Origin: an uncultured Coprococcus sp.
GTDB lineage: Bacteria > Bacillota_A > Clostridia > Lachnospirales > Lachnospiraceae
Direction: 5' to 3'
NCBI GenBank assembly: GCA_900767685.1
Contig: CAAGAB010000330.1
Coordinates: forward strand, 1 to 15,606
Length of the DNA: 15,606 bases
The stretch's first letter is position 1, and each line of letters starts with the position of its first letter. Of this stretch, positions 1 through 5,674 are shown in pieces. Made by a program: the position numbers and the translations under genes. The notes beneath the pieces were generated by a model. That model did not search any database, had not been told where the DNA came from, and worked only from the letters and a program-made list of their open reading frames with translations.

Positions 1-60
1 AAACAGAACTATTAAGTTGATAATGGTGAATGCTATTGTAGAAAATTCTATATCAATCAT
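1..60 (-). CDS. atpF: ATP synthase Fo subunit b, N-terminal 20 codons (runs off the left edge)
   Basis: The minus strand opens with ATG at 60 and reads MIDIEFSTIAFTIINLIVLF in an open frame to the window edge. This is the short polar N-terminus plus the start of the single membrane helix of subunit b, the peripheral-stalk protein that ties F1 to Fo. An AGGAG ribosome binding site lies 7 bases upstream of the ATG. The gene follows atpE in the usual atpB-atpE-atpF order. Only the first 20 codons are visible, so the call rests on the helix pattern, the ribosome binding site and the gene order. Confidence 0.85.
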   Translation of the reverse strand, partial: MIDIEFSTIAFTIINLIVLF

Positions 61-111
61 ATAGCCACTCCTATCTTTCTGTTTCTATTATCCGCATCTC
101 TTCTGCAATTC

Positions 112-162
112 CAGATTTCTATTAGATATTTCTATTAAAATATCCATCTGACCAAAAATCTG
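112..162 (-). promoter_or_regulatory. Nested stem-loop just after the atpE stop codon
   Basis: Two 7-bp inverted repeats are nested. The outer arms are 112-118 (CAGATTT) and 156-162 (AAATCTG). The inner arms are 125-131 (GATATTT) and 138-144 (AAATATC). The hairpin begins one base after the atpE stop in the mRNA sense and has no long U-run, so it is not a typical terminator. I infer a possible role in mRNA stability or processing between atpE and atpF, since subunit c is needed in many more copies than subunit b. It is AT-rich and could be weak. Confidence 0.4.
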
Positions 163-163
163 A

Positions 164-388
164 TTACTTAAGAAGAATGATTGCAAGAAGTCCGATTACG
201 AAACCGTAGATAGCTGTTGCCTCTGCAAGGGCACAACCGATGATAAGAAGCTTTGTGATCTTTCCGTCTGCCTCCGGCTGTCTAGCTACAGCCTCAACTG
301 CCTTTGATGTTGCAAGACCGATTCCAAGTCCTGCGCCAAGTCCTACTAATGCTGCTATACCTGCTCCAATTGCTAATAATCCGTTCAT
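164..388 (-). CDS. atpE: ATP synthase Fo subunit c (proteolipid ring), proton type
   Basis: This 74-residue protein has two membrane helices (about 4-26 and 45-73) joined by the polar loop ARQPEADGK (35-43), the diagnostic RQP loop of subunit c. Helix 1 is glycine-rich (GLGAGLGIG), as needed for tight ring packing. The ion-binding carboxylate is Glu56 in ALAEATAIY. Compared with sodium-type rings such as that of Ilyobacter tartaricus, the position of Gln32 is Ile23 here and the Ser after the Glu is Ala57. I therefore infer coupling to protons. The ATG at 388 has AAGGAG 8 bases upstream. It lies between atpB and atpF in the same direction, with gaps of 65 and 103 bases. Confidence 0.97.
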   Translation of the reverse strand: MNGLLAIGAGIAALVGLGAGLGIGLATSKAVEAVARQPEADGKITKLLIIGCALAEATAIYGFVIGLLAIILLK

Positions 389-453
389 ATCATTTTCTCC
401 TTCATATTTTCATTTTAATTTCAGATAATATGTTAATTATCTTTAAATAACCT

Positions 454-1137
454 TTACTCCATCGCTTCCTGCATGTAAAGCGTAGTCAGGAAAGTAAATA
501 CAAATGCCTGCAAGAATCCATCAAAGAAATCAAAATACAGGCTGAGTGGGATAGGGACAACGAGTGGAACCACTGCCTCTATCAGTTTCATGATGACGAA
601 TGCTCCGAGAACATTACCGAAAAGTCGCATACACAGCGACAGCGGCTTGATGACAAGCTCAAGTACATTGAGCGGTGCAACTATGGCTACCGGCTCTGCA
701 AAGCTCTTGACCCAGCCCTTTGTTCCCTTTCCTCTTATTCCTGCCACCTGCACGAGCACTATACTCATGATGGCAAGCGAGGCTGTCACATTCAGATCCT
801 TTGTCGGTGGTTTAAACCCAAACACACCCATGATGTTGGCCATACCAATGTACAGAATAACCGTTATCAGATATGGAACATACTTCATTCCAGCCTCTCC
901 GATAACACCTTTGAACAGATTGTTAAAAGTCGTTATTATGGTCTCCAGCACAAGCTGTTTCTTGCCGGGATTCTCGACCTTGAGATTCCTTACAAGTATG
1001 ATAGACAACAACACTAGTACCGCCATAATGATCCATGTTACCACCACGGATTCTGTTACTGGTATCCCACCAAATATTGGTATTGTAAATACTGTTTTGC
1101 ATTGGAGTTCATTGGATAACTCTTCTGCCAGATCCGT
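454..1137 (-). CDS. atpB: ATP synthase Fo subunit a, apparently starting at an ACG codon
   Basis: Subunit a is the membrane stator that forms the two half-channels beside the c-ring. The protein has several membrane helices. The essential Arg is seen in KPLSLCMRLFGNVLG (about residue 171), and the family C-terminus is FVFTFLTTLYMQEA. No ATG opens the frame. The first GTG is at 1047, but the frame upstream codes for conserved N-terminal sequence (KTVFTIPIFGGIP), so 1047 is too late. In-frame reading extends up to a TGA at 1144-1146. The best start is ACG at 1135-1137, giving (M)DLAEELSNELQ and 227 residues, a normal length. A near-perfect Shine-Dalgarno (AAGGAAGTGAT, 1143-1153) lies just upstream. 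CTG at 1131 is the alternative. An ATG at 1144 is out of frame and ends after 11 codons. The function is certain; the start is not. Confidence 0.93.
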   Translation of the reverse strand, partial: TDLAEELSNELQCKTVFTIPIFGGIPVTESVVVTWIIMAVLVLLSIILVRNLKVENPGKKQLVLETIITTFNNLFKGVIGEAGMKYVPYLITVILYIGMANIMGVFGFKPPTKDLNVTASLAIMSIVLVQVAGIRGKGTKGWVKSFAEPVAIVAPLNVLELVIKPLSLCMRLFGNVLGAFVIMKLIEAVVPLVVPIPLSLYFDFFDGFLQAFVFTFLTTLYMQEAME

Positions 1138-1183
1138 AAGACATCACTTCCTTTCGCACTGTTTATTATATGTCATGATGCCA

Positions 1184-1657
1184 TTATCCATTTATTATGG
1201 AAACAGCATTCCTGGCATCTGCCTCAGTCAACCCCACAAGTACATTCTCCGTATTGATCCAGTGAGAATCAAGACCATAAGTCTCCCAGTCCATATCCAT
1301 GTCATCCAATATGACATATCCCTCCACGGAATTGGCGGTCACGTACTCCTTAACCGCACATGCTCTGGTATAAGTTCCATACTTGTTTCTAAGTTCATCC
1401 CCTGAAGGAGTTGCCCCATAAACTTCCAATCCAGCATCAGCAAGTCTGCCTATCAGTTCTCTTACATGTGCTTTACTGACTTCCTTATCAATCACCTGTT
1501 TTCTCCAGTCACTGGTCATAACCAGCTTAGCCTGTGTGGCATCAACTATCATTTTAAGATTCGCCACATTCTTGGGATTTATAAACTCCCCTTGTTTATC
1601 ACACAGGAATTTTTCTGAATTCAGTACGCCGTCTACATCAAAAAATACTACATTCAT
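1184..1657 (-). CDS. HAD-superfamily phosphatase-like protein
   Basis: This 157-residue soluble protein carries HAD motifs. Motif I is FFDVDGVLN with Asp7 and Asp9 (nucleophile and acid/base). The motif II candidate is VMTSDWR (Thr48/Ser49). The acidic motif is YVILDDMDMDW (Asp118, Asp119), which would bind magnesium. It resembles the small HAD domain found alone or in RNA-repair 'Swiss army knife' proteins, with no cap domain evident. The substrate cannot be predicted. The ATG at 1657 is preceded by a GGGGA sequence about 10 bases away. The gene ends 46 bases before the atpB start on the same strand, so co-transcription with the ATP synthase genes is possible. No atpI-like gene is seen in its place. 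Confidence 0.85.
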   Translation of the reverse strand: MNVVFFDVDGVLNSEKFLCDKQGEFINPKNVANLKMIVDATQAKLVMTSDWRKQVIDKEVSKAHVRELIGRLADAGLEVYGATPSGDELRNKYGTYTRACAVKEYVTANSVEGYVILDDMDMDWETYGLDSHWINTENVLVGLTEADARNAVSIING

Positions 1658-1713
1658 ACGGTCATAATCCCCTATTTTTTTTATTTACGAGCTCTCTCGC
1701 TCCTTGCTTGCGT

Positions 1714-1742
1714 ATTTTAGCACCATTCAAAACAAATTTAAA
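1714..1742 (-). promoter_or_regulatory. Weak candidate promoter for the HAD-atp operon
   Basis: On the minus strand, TTTAAA (1737-1742) and TAAAAT (1714-1719) are 17 bases apart, about 57 bases upstream of the HAD start codon. The -10 is good and the -35 poor. The surrounding stretch (1658-2034) is AT-rich and shows no gene. Confidence 0.3.
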
Positions 1743-2034
1743 GTCATTTATTTGCCCTTATAGTCAAATTTTAATCATTTTTTATATTTGTATTGTTTTT
1801 CACAACAAAAACTTAAATTTGTCACAGTTTTCCAATGAAGCCCGCATAAAACCTAGCGTATCACCAGTTTATACTTTTTTAATAATCTTAACATTTAGTT
1901 TATAATCAGCAAACCTCTGTCAATTTCATTCAAACCACTCTAAGCAACAGCATTAAATCTATACGCAACTGTGTTTTGTAACGCACCGTTTTTCTATTTT
2001 ACTCAGAATTCAGCTTTATTTACTACAATATTTT

Positions 2035-2097
2035 CCCTATACCCAACCCCAAACACCCCCTGGGATAATATCCTGATTTTTGTATCCCAGCCCCCCC
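2035..2097 (-). other. G-run cluster (G-quadruplex motif) beside an inverted repeat
   Basis: On the minus strand the segment 2035-2060 has four runs of three or more G (GGGGG, GGGG, GGG, GGG) with loops of 5, 2 and 4 bases. This fits the simple G-quadruplex pattern. Next to it, TGGGATA (2061-2067) and TATCCCA (2083-2089) form a 7-bp inverted repeat, then seven more C (2091-2097; G on the minus strand). Such G density is striking in an otherwise AT-rich gap. No gene is visible here. Function is unknown. Confidence 0.5.
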
Positions 2098-2156
2098 AAT
2101 ATCACATAAAAATATATAATTTTATCCCTTTTACGCCAAAACAGACTGATTATAGA

Positions 2157-2162
2157 TAAAAT
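2157..2162 (+). promoter_or_regulatory. Candidate -10 element of the structured RNA
   Basis: TAAAAT at 2157-2162 lies exactly 7 bases before the first paired base (2169) of the RNA structure. TATAGA at 2151 is another option. No good -35 is seen, so the promoter may need an activator, or the RNA may start elsewhere. Confidence 0.3.
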
Positions 2163-2168
2163 CATAAT

Positions 2169-2432
2169 ATGTGGGTGTCGGTAGCGAATACGACCGATCT
2201 TCGGTGCTTCTTGCCGAGGTGGAAGCCGCAAACGCCCTTATCGCGGGCGGCGCCGTATACAAGTAGAGACAGCGAAACTAAGGACGCAGAGCGTGATAAC
2301 ACTCACAGAATTACTGTCCAATCAAAAGTGACAGCCGTCCCCAGCCCCACGAAAAAAGGCTATCTTCATATCGACGCCCAACGCTCGGTATGTGATAGCC
2401 TTGTTCCCTCTGCCGAAATCCGCCACCCCCAT
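2169..2432 (+). ncRNA. Candidate structured noncoding RNA, about 264 nt
   Basis: A GC-rich island in AT-rich DNA folds into one nested structure. P1 pairs the two ends, 2169-2181 with 2420-2432 (11 of 13 positions). Domain 1 is closed by 2188-2192/2254-2258. It holds three hairpins: 2193-2197/2201-2205, 2206-2210/2222-2226, and 2233-2237/2245-2249 extended by 2227-2229/2250-2252. Domain 2 is closed by 2286-2291/2408-2413. It holds 2314-2318/2330-2334 and a long hairpin at 2358-2400 (7 bp, a small bulge, then 8 bp with one U-G wobble). That wobble and the candidate -10 favour the plus strand. It is not RNase P RNA, tmRNA, SRP RNA or a T-box by their known core sequences. A known class of large Firmicutes RNA, such as the raiA motif, cannot be excluded by eye. 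It lies 270 bases upstream of the regulator gene, which has its own promoter. A 143-codon frame across it looks like no known protein. Confidence 0.62.
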
Positions 2433-2563
2433 TGTGACAGATTATTGTTTGTAGAAAATGACCCCCTTGTCATCTCTCGATGTAACAGATACTTCTATTA
2501 TACCTATTTGAAAAACAAATGGAAGAGATGTTTATACACCACTGCGCACCATAGTTTCACCCA

Positions 2564-2585
2564 AAAGTGTATATTGTTACACTTT
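2564..2585. promoter_or_regulatory. Palindromic operator candidate upstream of the regulator promoter
   Basis: AAAGTGTA (2564-2571) and TACACTTT (2578-2585) are perfect 8-bp inverted repeats around a 6-base centre. The palindrome ends 4 bases before the -35 box of the following regulator gene. That is a good place for binding by a dimeric HTH protein, perhaps the regulator itself. Confidence 0.5.
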
Positions 2586-2589
2586 GTTA

Positions 2590-2618
2590 TGGACATTTGA
2601 CTTTCTTCTATATATAAT
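2590..2618 (+). promoter_or_regulatory. Sigma-A type promoter for the LexA-fold regulator
   Basis: TGGACA (2590-2595) and TATAAT (2613-2618) are separated by 17 bases, matching 5 of 6 and 6 of 6 consensus positions. The start would be near 2625, leaving a leader of about 78 bases before the ATG at 2704. Confidence 0.7.
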
Positions 2619-2703
2619 AAATATATCTGTTTGTATATTATGCATATTTATATGTAATTTTGCAGACAATTTTTATTTGTTTTTTATTAAGGGGTAGATT
2701 TAT

Positions 2704-3447
2704 ATGGGAGATTATTACGATATAGGATATAGACTGAAGGATGTAATGGCTGAAAAGGGTGTGACTATCAGCCAGCTGGCAGATATGACCGGGATATCAG
2801 AAGACACGATAAAAGCTATAAGAAGCGGCAAGACCAAAAGTCCCGGGATCCAGCTCATGATCTCCATTGCAGATGCGCTGGGCTGCACTATGGACGGATT
2901 TCTCCATCGCCAAAGTCTTACTCCGGAAGAACTCTACCTTCTTAGGAAATTCAGGACACTCAATATTCATGGCAAGAAAATGGTCATGCTCATGGCGGAC
3001 TCAGAGGATCACATGCAGTGCAGACTTCCCGCTGATTCCGCGGAACCCGGAACACGCAAGATACCATGTATATCATCCACACACACTCTCGCATCCAACA
3101 CAGACTATTCAACTCATGCGACCGACTTTATAGATATACCCCGGGATTATTTTCCTTCGGCAGACTACTGTCTTCGCCTTACAACCAACATGCTGCATCC
3201 CATCTATATGAAAGGGGATATTCTGGCTGTCGAGAAGGACTTCCCGAGATTTGGGGATATTGCCGTATTTCTGAATGAGGACGGCGTTGAGATGATCCGA
3301 AAGTACACCGAACGCGACGGTTCACCATACCTTGAAGCCGTCAGCAGATGCGACAAATCCACGTATCTCACAAGTGATATAATCTGCCTTGGAACTATTC
3401 TCGGCATAATCAGGCTTCAGGATACCCGGATGCCGCCTATTTCTTAA
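2704..3447 (+). CDS. XRE-family regulator with a catalytically degenerate LexA/S24-like domain
   Basis: This 247-residue protein starts with an XRE/Cro-CI HTH (about 8-67; ISQLADMTGISEDTIKAIRSG is the helix pair). A linker follows, then a LexA/S24-like fold (about 145-240). In active LexA or CI proteins the nucleophile sits in a GDSMxP motif and the Lys in a V-K-R stretch. Here the first motif reads TTNMLHPIYMKGD, with Asn162 at the Ser position. The second reads EMIRKY, with Arg199 most likely at the Lys position. Self-cleavage is therefore unlikely. I infer a repressor or sensor that responds by ligand or protein binding. AAGGGG lies 9 bases before the ATG. It is the only plus-strand protein gene in the window and ends at a strong terminator. 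A palindrome just upstream of its promoter suggests autoregulation. Confidence 0.85.
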   Translation: MGDYYDIGYRLKDVMAEKGVTISQLADMTGISEDTIKAIRSGKTKSPGIQLMISIADALGCTMDGFLHRQSLTPEELYLLRKFRTLNIHGKKMVMLMADSEDHMQCRLPADSAEPGTRKIPCISSTHTLASNTDYSTHATDFIDIPRDYFPSADYCLRLTTNMLHPIYMKGDILAVEKDFPRFGDIAVFLNEDGVEMIRKYTERDGSPYLEAVSRCDKSTYLTSDIICLGTILGIIRLQDTRMPPIS

Positions 3448-3510
3448 AGTATCCAATACAGTACCCAGCACATTGCTGATACCGGCTGATCACAGATAAA
3501 AACACAAACG

Positions 3511-3568
3511 CCAGAAGAAACTGATCTCATAAGCATATCACGTATGTATCAGTCTCTTCTGGCTTTTT
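3511..3568. terminator. Strong intrinsic terminator between convergent genes
   Basis: CCAGAAGA-ACTGAT (from 3511) pairs with ATCAGT-TCTTCTGG (to 3562), giving 14 bp with one mismatch. On the plus strand it is followed by CTTTTTCT, ending the regulator transcript. On the minus strand it is followed by a T-rich stretch, so it probably also ends the convergent CbiET-like gene. Confidence 0.85.
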
Positions 3569-3596
3569 CTATTACTTAAAACCTATAGCCGTCCGC

Positions 3597-4490
3597 TTAT
3601 TTCTCAGCCGCACCTGTGATAAGCCAAGGTGATGGCTGTGTCACGAACATATTGTCCTTATTTGTTTTGGACACGGATATCTGTATCGCCTCCATATTCT
3701 TGATTCCCAACTTGTCAAATATAAGCTTTGCCTGGGCAAGTATACCAAGATCAAGAGTATATATGACGAACTGCATCTCCGGATTGATCTTCAAAAGTCT
3801 CTCCATATCAGACTCAAGATAATGGTTTGCAACTATAAACGCAAGCCTTGGAACAGGTATCGCTGCCAAAGTCTCCTCGCCCATATCCGGGATGATCTGG
3901 ACATTATGTACGCCAAACTTGTCCACATTCTCTTCCATGGAACGTCTCGAGCCTTCATCCGGCTCCACTGCTATGATATTGCCCTCGCTGGCAACTATGG
4001 CAGCCTCTATGACAATACTCTCGGCCTGAAGTGCAAGGATCGTATCATGTGTGTCAACGTCAAGCAGACTCATGATAACTGCACGTATCTCTTTACCAAC
4101 ATAGTGAACCGTACCTGCTGAGAAGAAATCATTTGCTATTCCATATCTTACAGACTCCCTGGTCTTTTCGTTCATGATAAATATAACTGTTGGTCCTGTT
4201 ATCTTTTTATTGAGCACCTTCTCTATCTTGTCGTGCTGTACCTCGCCGCCAGGCTCAGTTCCCTCGGCATACCACATGTCATACTCGCCAAATCCCTTCT
4301 CCCACAGTGTGTAAAGAAGATCCTCATGGCTCTCATCGGCAAATATCAGCACCCTCTTGTGCGTGTCTATAGTTGGAACAACATTCTTCTGCTTTCCACA
4401 TATGTTCAGCATCTTTATCTTCTCAGGACTGACCTTCATCATATCTGCAAAATATCCAAGCCAGCTGAGCATATTCTTGTTCTCATACAT
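3597..4490 (-). CDS. Orphan CbiE/CbiT (CobL)-like protein lacking the SAM-binding motif
   Basis: The 297 residues resemble the two-part corrin methyltransferase CobL/CbiET. Residues about 40-135 recall CbiE (GPTVIFIMNEKTRESVRYGI, then VHYVGKEIRAV). Residues 140-295 recall CbiT/precorrin-6B methylase (IEAAIVASEGNIIAVEPDEG, KFGVHNVQII, ISVSKTNKDNMF, WLITG). The family's DxGxGxGS motif that holds S-adenosylmethionine reads ILALQAES here (151-158): the Asp and all three Gly are gone. Methyl transfer is therefore unlikely, and a binding or regulatory role is possible. No other cobalamin gene is in the window. I chose the ATG at 4490 because AAGGAGG lies 9 bases upstream; an in-frame extension to 4544 has no such site. 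It has its own promoter preceded by direct repeats. The family call is by motif recognition and moderately sure. Confidence 0.72.
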   Translation of the reverse strand: MYENKNMLSWLGYFADMMKVSPEKIKMLNICGKQKNVVPTIDTHKRVLIFADESHEDLLYTLWEKGFGEYDMWYAEGTEPGGEVQHDKIEKVLNKKITGPTVIFIMNEKTRESVRYGIANDFFSAGTVHYVGKEIRAVIMSLLDVDTHDTILALQAESIVIEAAIVASEGNIIAVEPDEGSRRSMEENVDKFGVHNVQIIPDMGEETLAAIPVPRLAFIVANHYLESDMERLLKINPEMQFVIYTLDLGILAQAKLIFDKLGIKNMEAIQISVSKTNKDNMFVTQPSPWLITGAAEK

Positions 4491-4616
4491 AACTGTAACC
4501 CTCCTTCTCTTTGAACACCAGCCATCCAAGGTCAATTCTGACAACGGCTATGGCTGCATATCAAGTTTTCATAGAAAACTTAACACATCCTTTGTCCGTC
4601 CAATCTCATGAATAAT

Positions 4617-4645
4617 ATTATACTATTTTATTCTCTGTCTGTACA
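4617..4645 (-). promoter_or_regulatory. Promoter candidate for the CbiET-like gene
   Basis: On the minus strand, TGTACA (4640-4645) and TATAAT (4617-4622) are 17 bases apart, giving a leader of about 120 bases before the ATG at 4490. The -10 is perfect. A tandem direct repeat begins 8 bases upstream of the -35. Confidence 0.6.
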
Positions 4646-4653
4646 CCCAAAGA

Positions 4654-4711
4654 ACATAATATGAAGAGTCGATCGAGCACATAATATGAAGAGTCGCTCA
4701 AGCACATAATA
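4654..4711. repeat. Tandem 25-bp direct repeat upstream of the CbiET-like promoter
   Basis: Two 25-bp copies, 4654-4678 and 4679-4703, differ at two positions. A third partial copy (ACATAATA) begins at 4704. The shared core is ACATAATATGAAGAGTCG. The copies sit directly upstream of the promoter at 4617-4645 and downstream of the DeoR gene. The spacing suggests repeated binding sites for a regulator, though a simple tandem duplication is also possible. Confidence 0.75.
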
Positions 4712-4779
4712 CATCTCTGCCCCAGTAAAGATCACTGCCCGGCTGACATAGCGACTAACTTGTCCACCTACGGTGCCGT

Positions 4780-5541
4780 TCATACGATATTCAGACCTCG
4801 GTCTTTATACATACTGTATATAGACTCCGACAGCCTGTCATCCGTTATGATGGTATACTCCGGCTGAAGATCACATATCTTCAGATCGCCCTTTGTCTCA
4901 AACTTCGAACTATCTGCCAGAATGAACACCTCACTTGCATGTCCTATCATCATGCACTGATTCTCATATGTCTCCCTTATAAAGTCATGCGCACCATCCT
5001 CCAGCGACAGCGCCTGAGGCACCACAAATGCCTTTGAAAAATACAGTCTCTTCAGCGCCTCATGAGTAAGAAATCCATAAAATATTTTTTCTTTTGGAAG
5101 GTAATCTCCTCCAAGCAATGTAATTCTGTAATTTTCGCAATCAGATAATATCGAAAATACCTCTGATGAATAGGTTATCACTGAAAGCGAATCAAATCTG
5201 CGCGTCTTAAGTGCCATAGCAAATACCGCAGCTGTACTTCCTGAATCTATAGCTATCGTGTCCCCATCTTTGACATACTCCAGCGCTTTTCTGGCAATCT
5301 GTTCCTTAAGCTCCATATTGGATGTCGTTCTTACATCCATATCATCAAAACGATATCTCTTCTTCACAGAAACAGCTCCACCATGCACTCTGGTAAGCAG
5401 ATTATTATTTTCAAGATCCTCAAGGTCACGTCTGACCGTCTCTGTTGATACACTGAGAAGCTCGACAAGCTTCGCCACGGTGACTGAATGATTCAGGTCG
5501 ATCTGTTCCAGGATGATCTGTTTTCTCTGGTCCGCCAGCAT
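4780..5541 (-). CDS. DeoR/GlpR-family transcriptional regulator
   Basis: This 253-residue protein starts with a winged HTH (about 5-57) carrying the family signature VSTETVRRDLEDLENNNLLTRVHGGA. The DeoR sensor domain follows (about 75-240), with IAIDSGSTAAVFAMAL (phosphosugar-binding type loop), ITLLGGDY and EVFILADSSKFE. Such proteins usually repress carbohydrate or related catabolic operons and are released by a phosphorylated intermediate. The ligand cannot be told here. GGAGGAAGTAAT precedes the ATG at 5541. It has its own promoter and lies just downstream of the decayed aminotransferase/M20 genes, which it may once have controlled. No clear terminator is seen after it. Confidence 0.92.
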   Translation of the reverse strand: MLADQRKQIILEQIDLNHSVTVAKLVELLSVSTETVRRDLEDLENNNLLTRVHGGAVSVKKRYRFDDMDVRTTSNMELKEQIARKALEYVKDGDTIAIDSGSTAAVFAMALKTRRFDSLSVITYSSEVFSILSDCENYRITLLGGDYLPKEKIFYGFLTHEALKRLYFSKAFVVPQALSLEDGAHDFIRETYENQCMMIGHASEVFILADSSKFETKGDLKICDLQPEYTIITDDRLSESIYSMYKDRGLNIV

Positions 5542-5577
5542 ATTACTTCCTCCCTTATATATCCTTGTCGTATCCTG

Positions 5578-5607
5578 ATTGTATCAAAATAAAGGACATT
5601 GTGTAAA
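5578..5607 (-). promoter_or_regulatory. Promoter for the DeoR-family gene
   Basis: On the minus strand, TTTACA (5602-5607) and TACAAT (5578-5583) are 18 bases apart, each matching 5 of 6 consensus positions. They lie about 37 bases upstream of the start codon. Confidence 0.6.
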
Positions 5608-5635
5608 CCTCTATCAAAGCCCGAATACAAAATAC

Positions 5636-5670
5636 CAGTATATTCTGATACCGCAGTATATTGCAGTATT
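5636..5670. repeat. Short CAGTATATT repeats upstream of the DeoR promoter
   Basis: CAGTATATT occurs at 5636-5644 and 5654-5662 (18-bp period), with CAGTATT at 5664-5670. They lie 29 to 63 bases upstream of the -35 of the regulator gene and could be its operator. Chance similarity in AT-rich DNA is possible. Confidence 0.35.
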
Positions 5671-5674
5671 TCAT

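Noticed and set aside
164..388. Sodium-translocating c-ring
   Set aside because: The Gln and Ser ligands of sodium-type subunit c are Ile and Ala here, although the Glu, Thr and Tyr positions are kept.
590..1405. Long plus-strand frame of 271 codons
   Set aside because: It lies opposite atpB and the HAD gene, both with clear family motifs, and has no ribosome binding site or similarity.
1895..1923. Minus-strand promoter with a perfect TTGACA at 1918-1923
   Set aside because: The only TATAAA-like box is 13 bases away and the 17-base position reads AACTAA, so the pair does not form a good promoter.
2271..2300. Resemblance to the c-di-GMP (GEMM) riboswitch core (GGACGCAGAGC)
   Set aside because: Only a short string matches. 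The flanking GEMM helices and tetraloop/receptor are absent, and the segment takes part in a different stem (2286-2291/2408-2413).
2169..2600. Open frame of 143 codons on the plus strand
   Set aside because: Its product has no recognisable domain, and the first 264 bases are better explained by a nested RNA fold. The codon pattern is irregular and there is no ribosome binding site.
2597..2618. TTGACT as -35 for the regulator gene
   Set aside because: It is only 10 bases from TATAAT. TGGACA at 2590 gives the correct 17-base spacing.
4491..4544. N-terminal extension of the CbiET-like protein to 4544
   Set aside because: The extension would overlap the AAGGAGG ribosome binding site that serves the ATG at 4490, and it has no similarity to the family.
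4654..4711. CRISPR array
   Set aside because: There are only two full copies, directly adjacent with no spacers, and no cas genes nearby.
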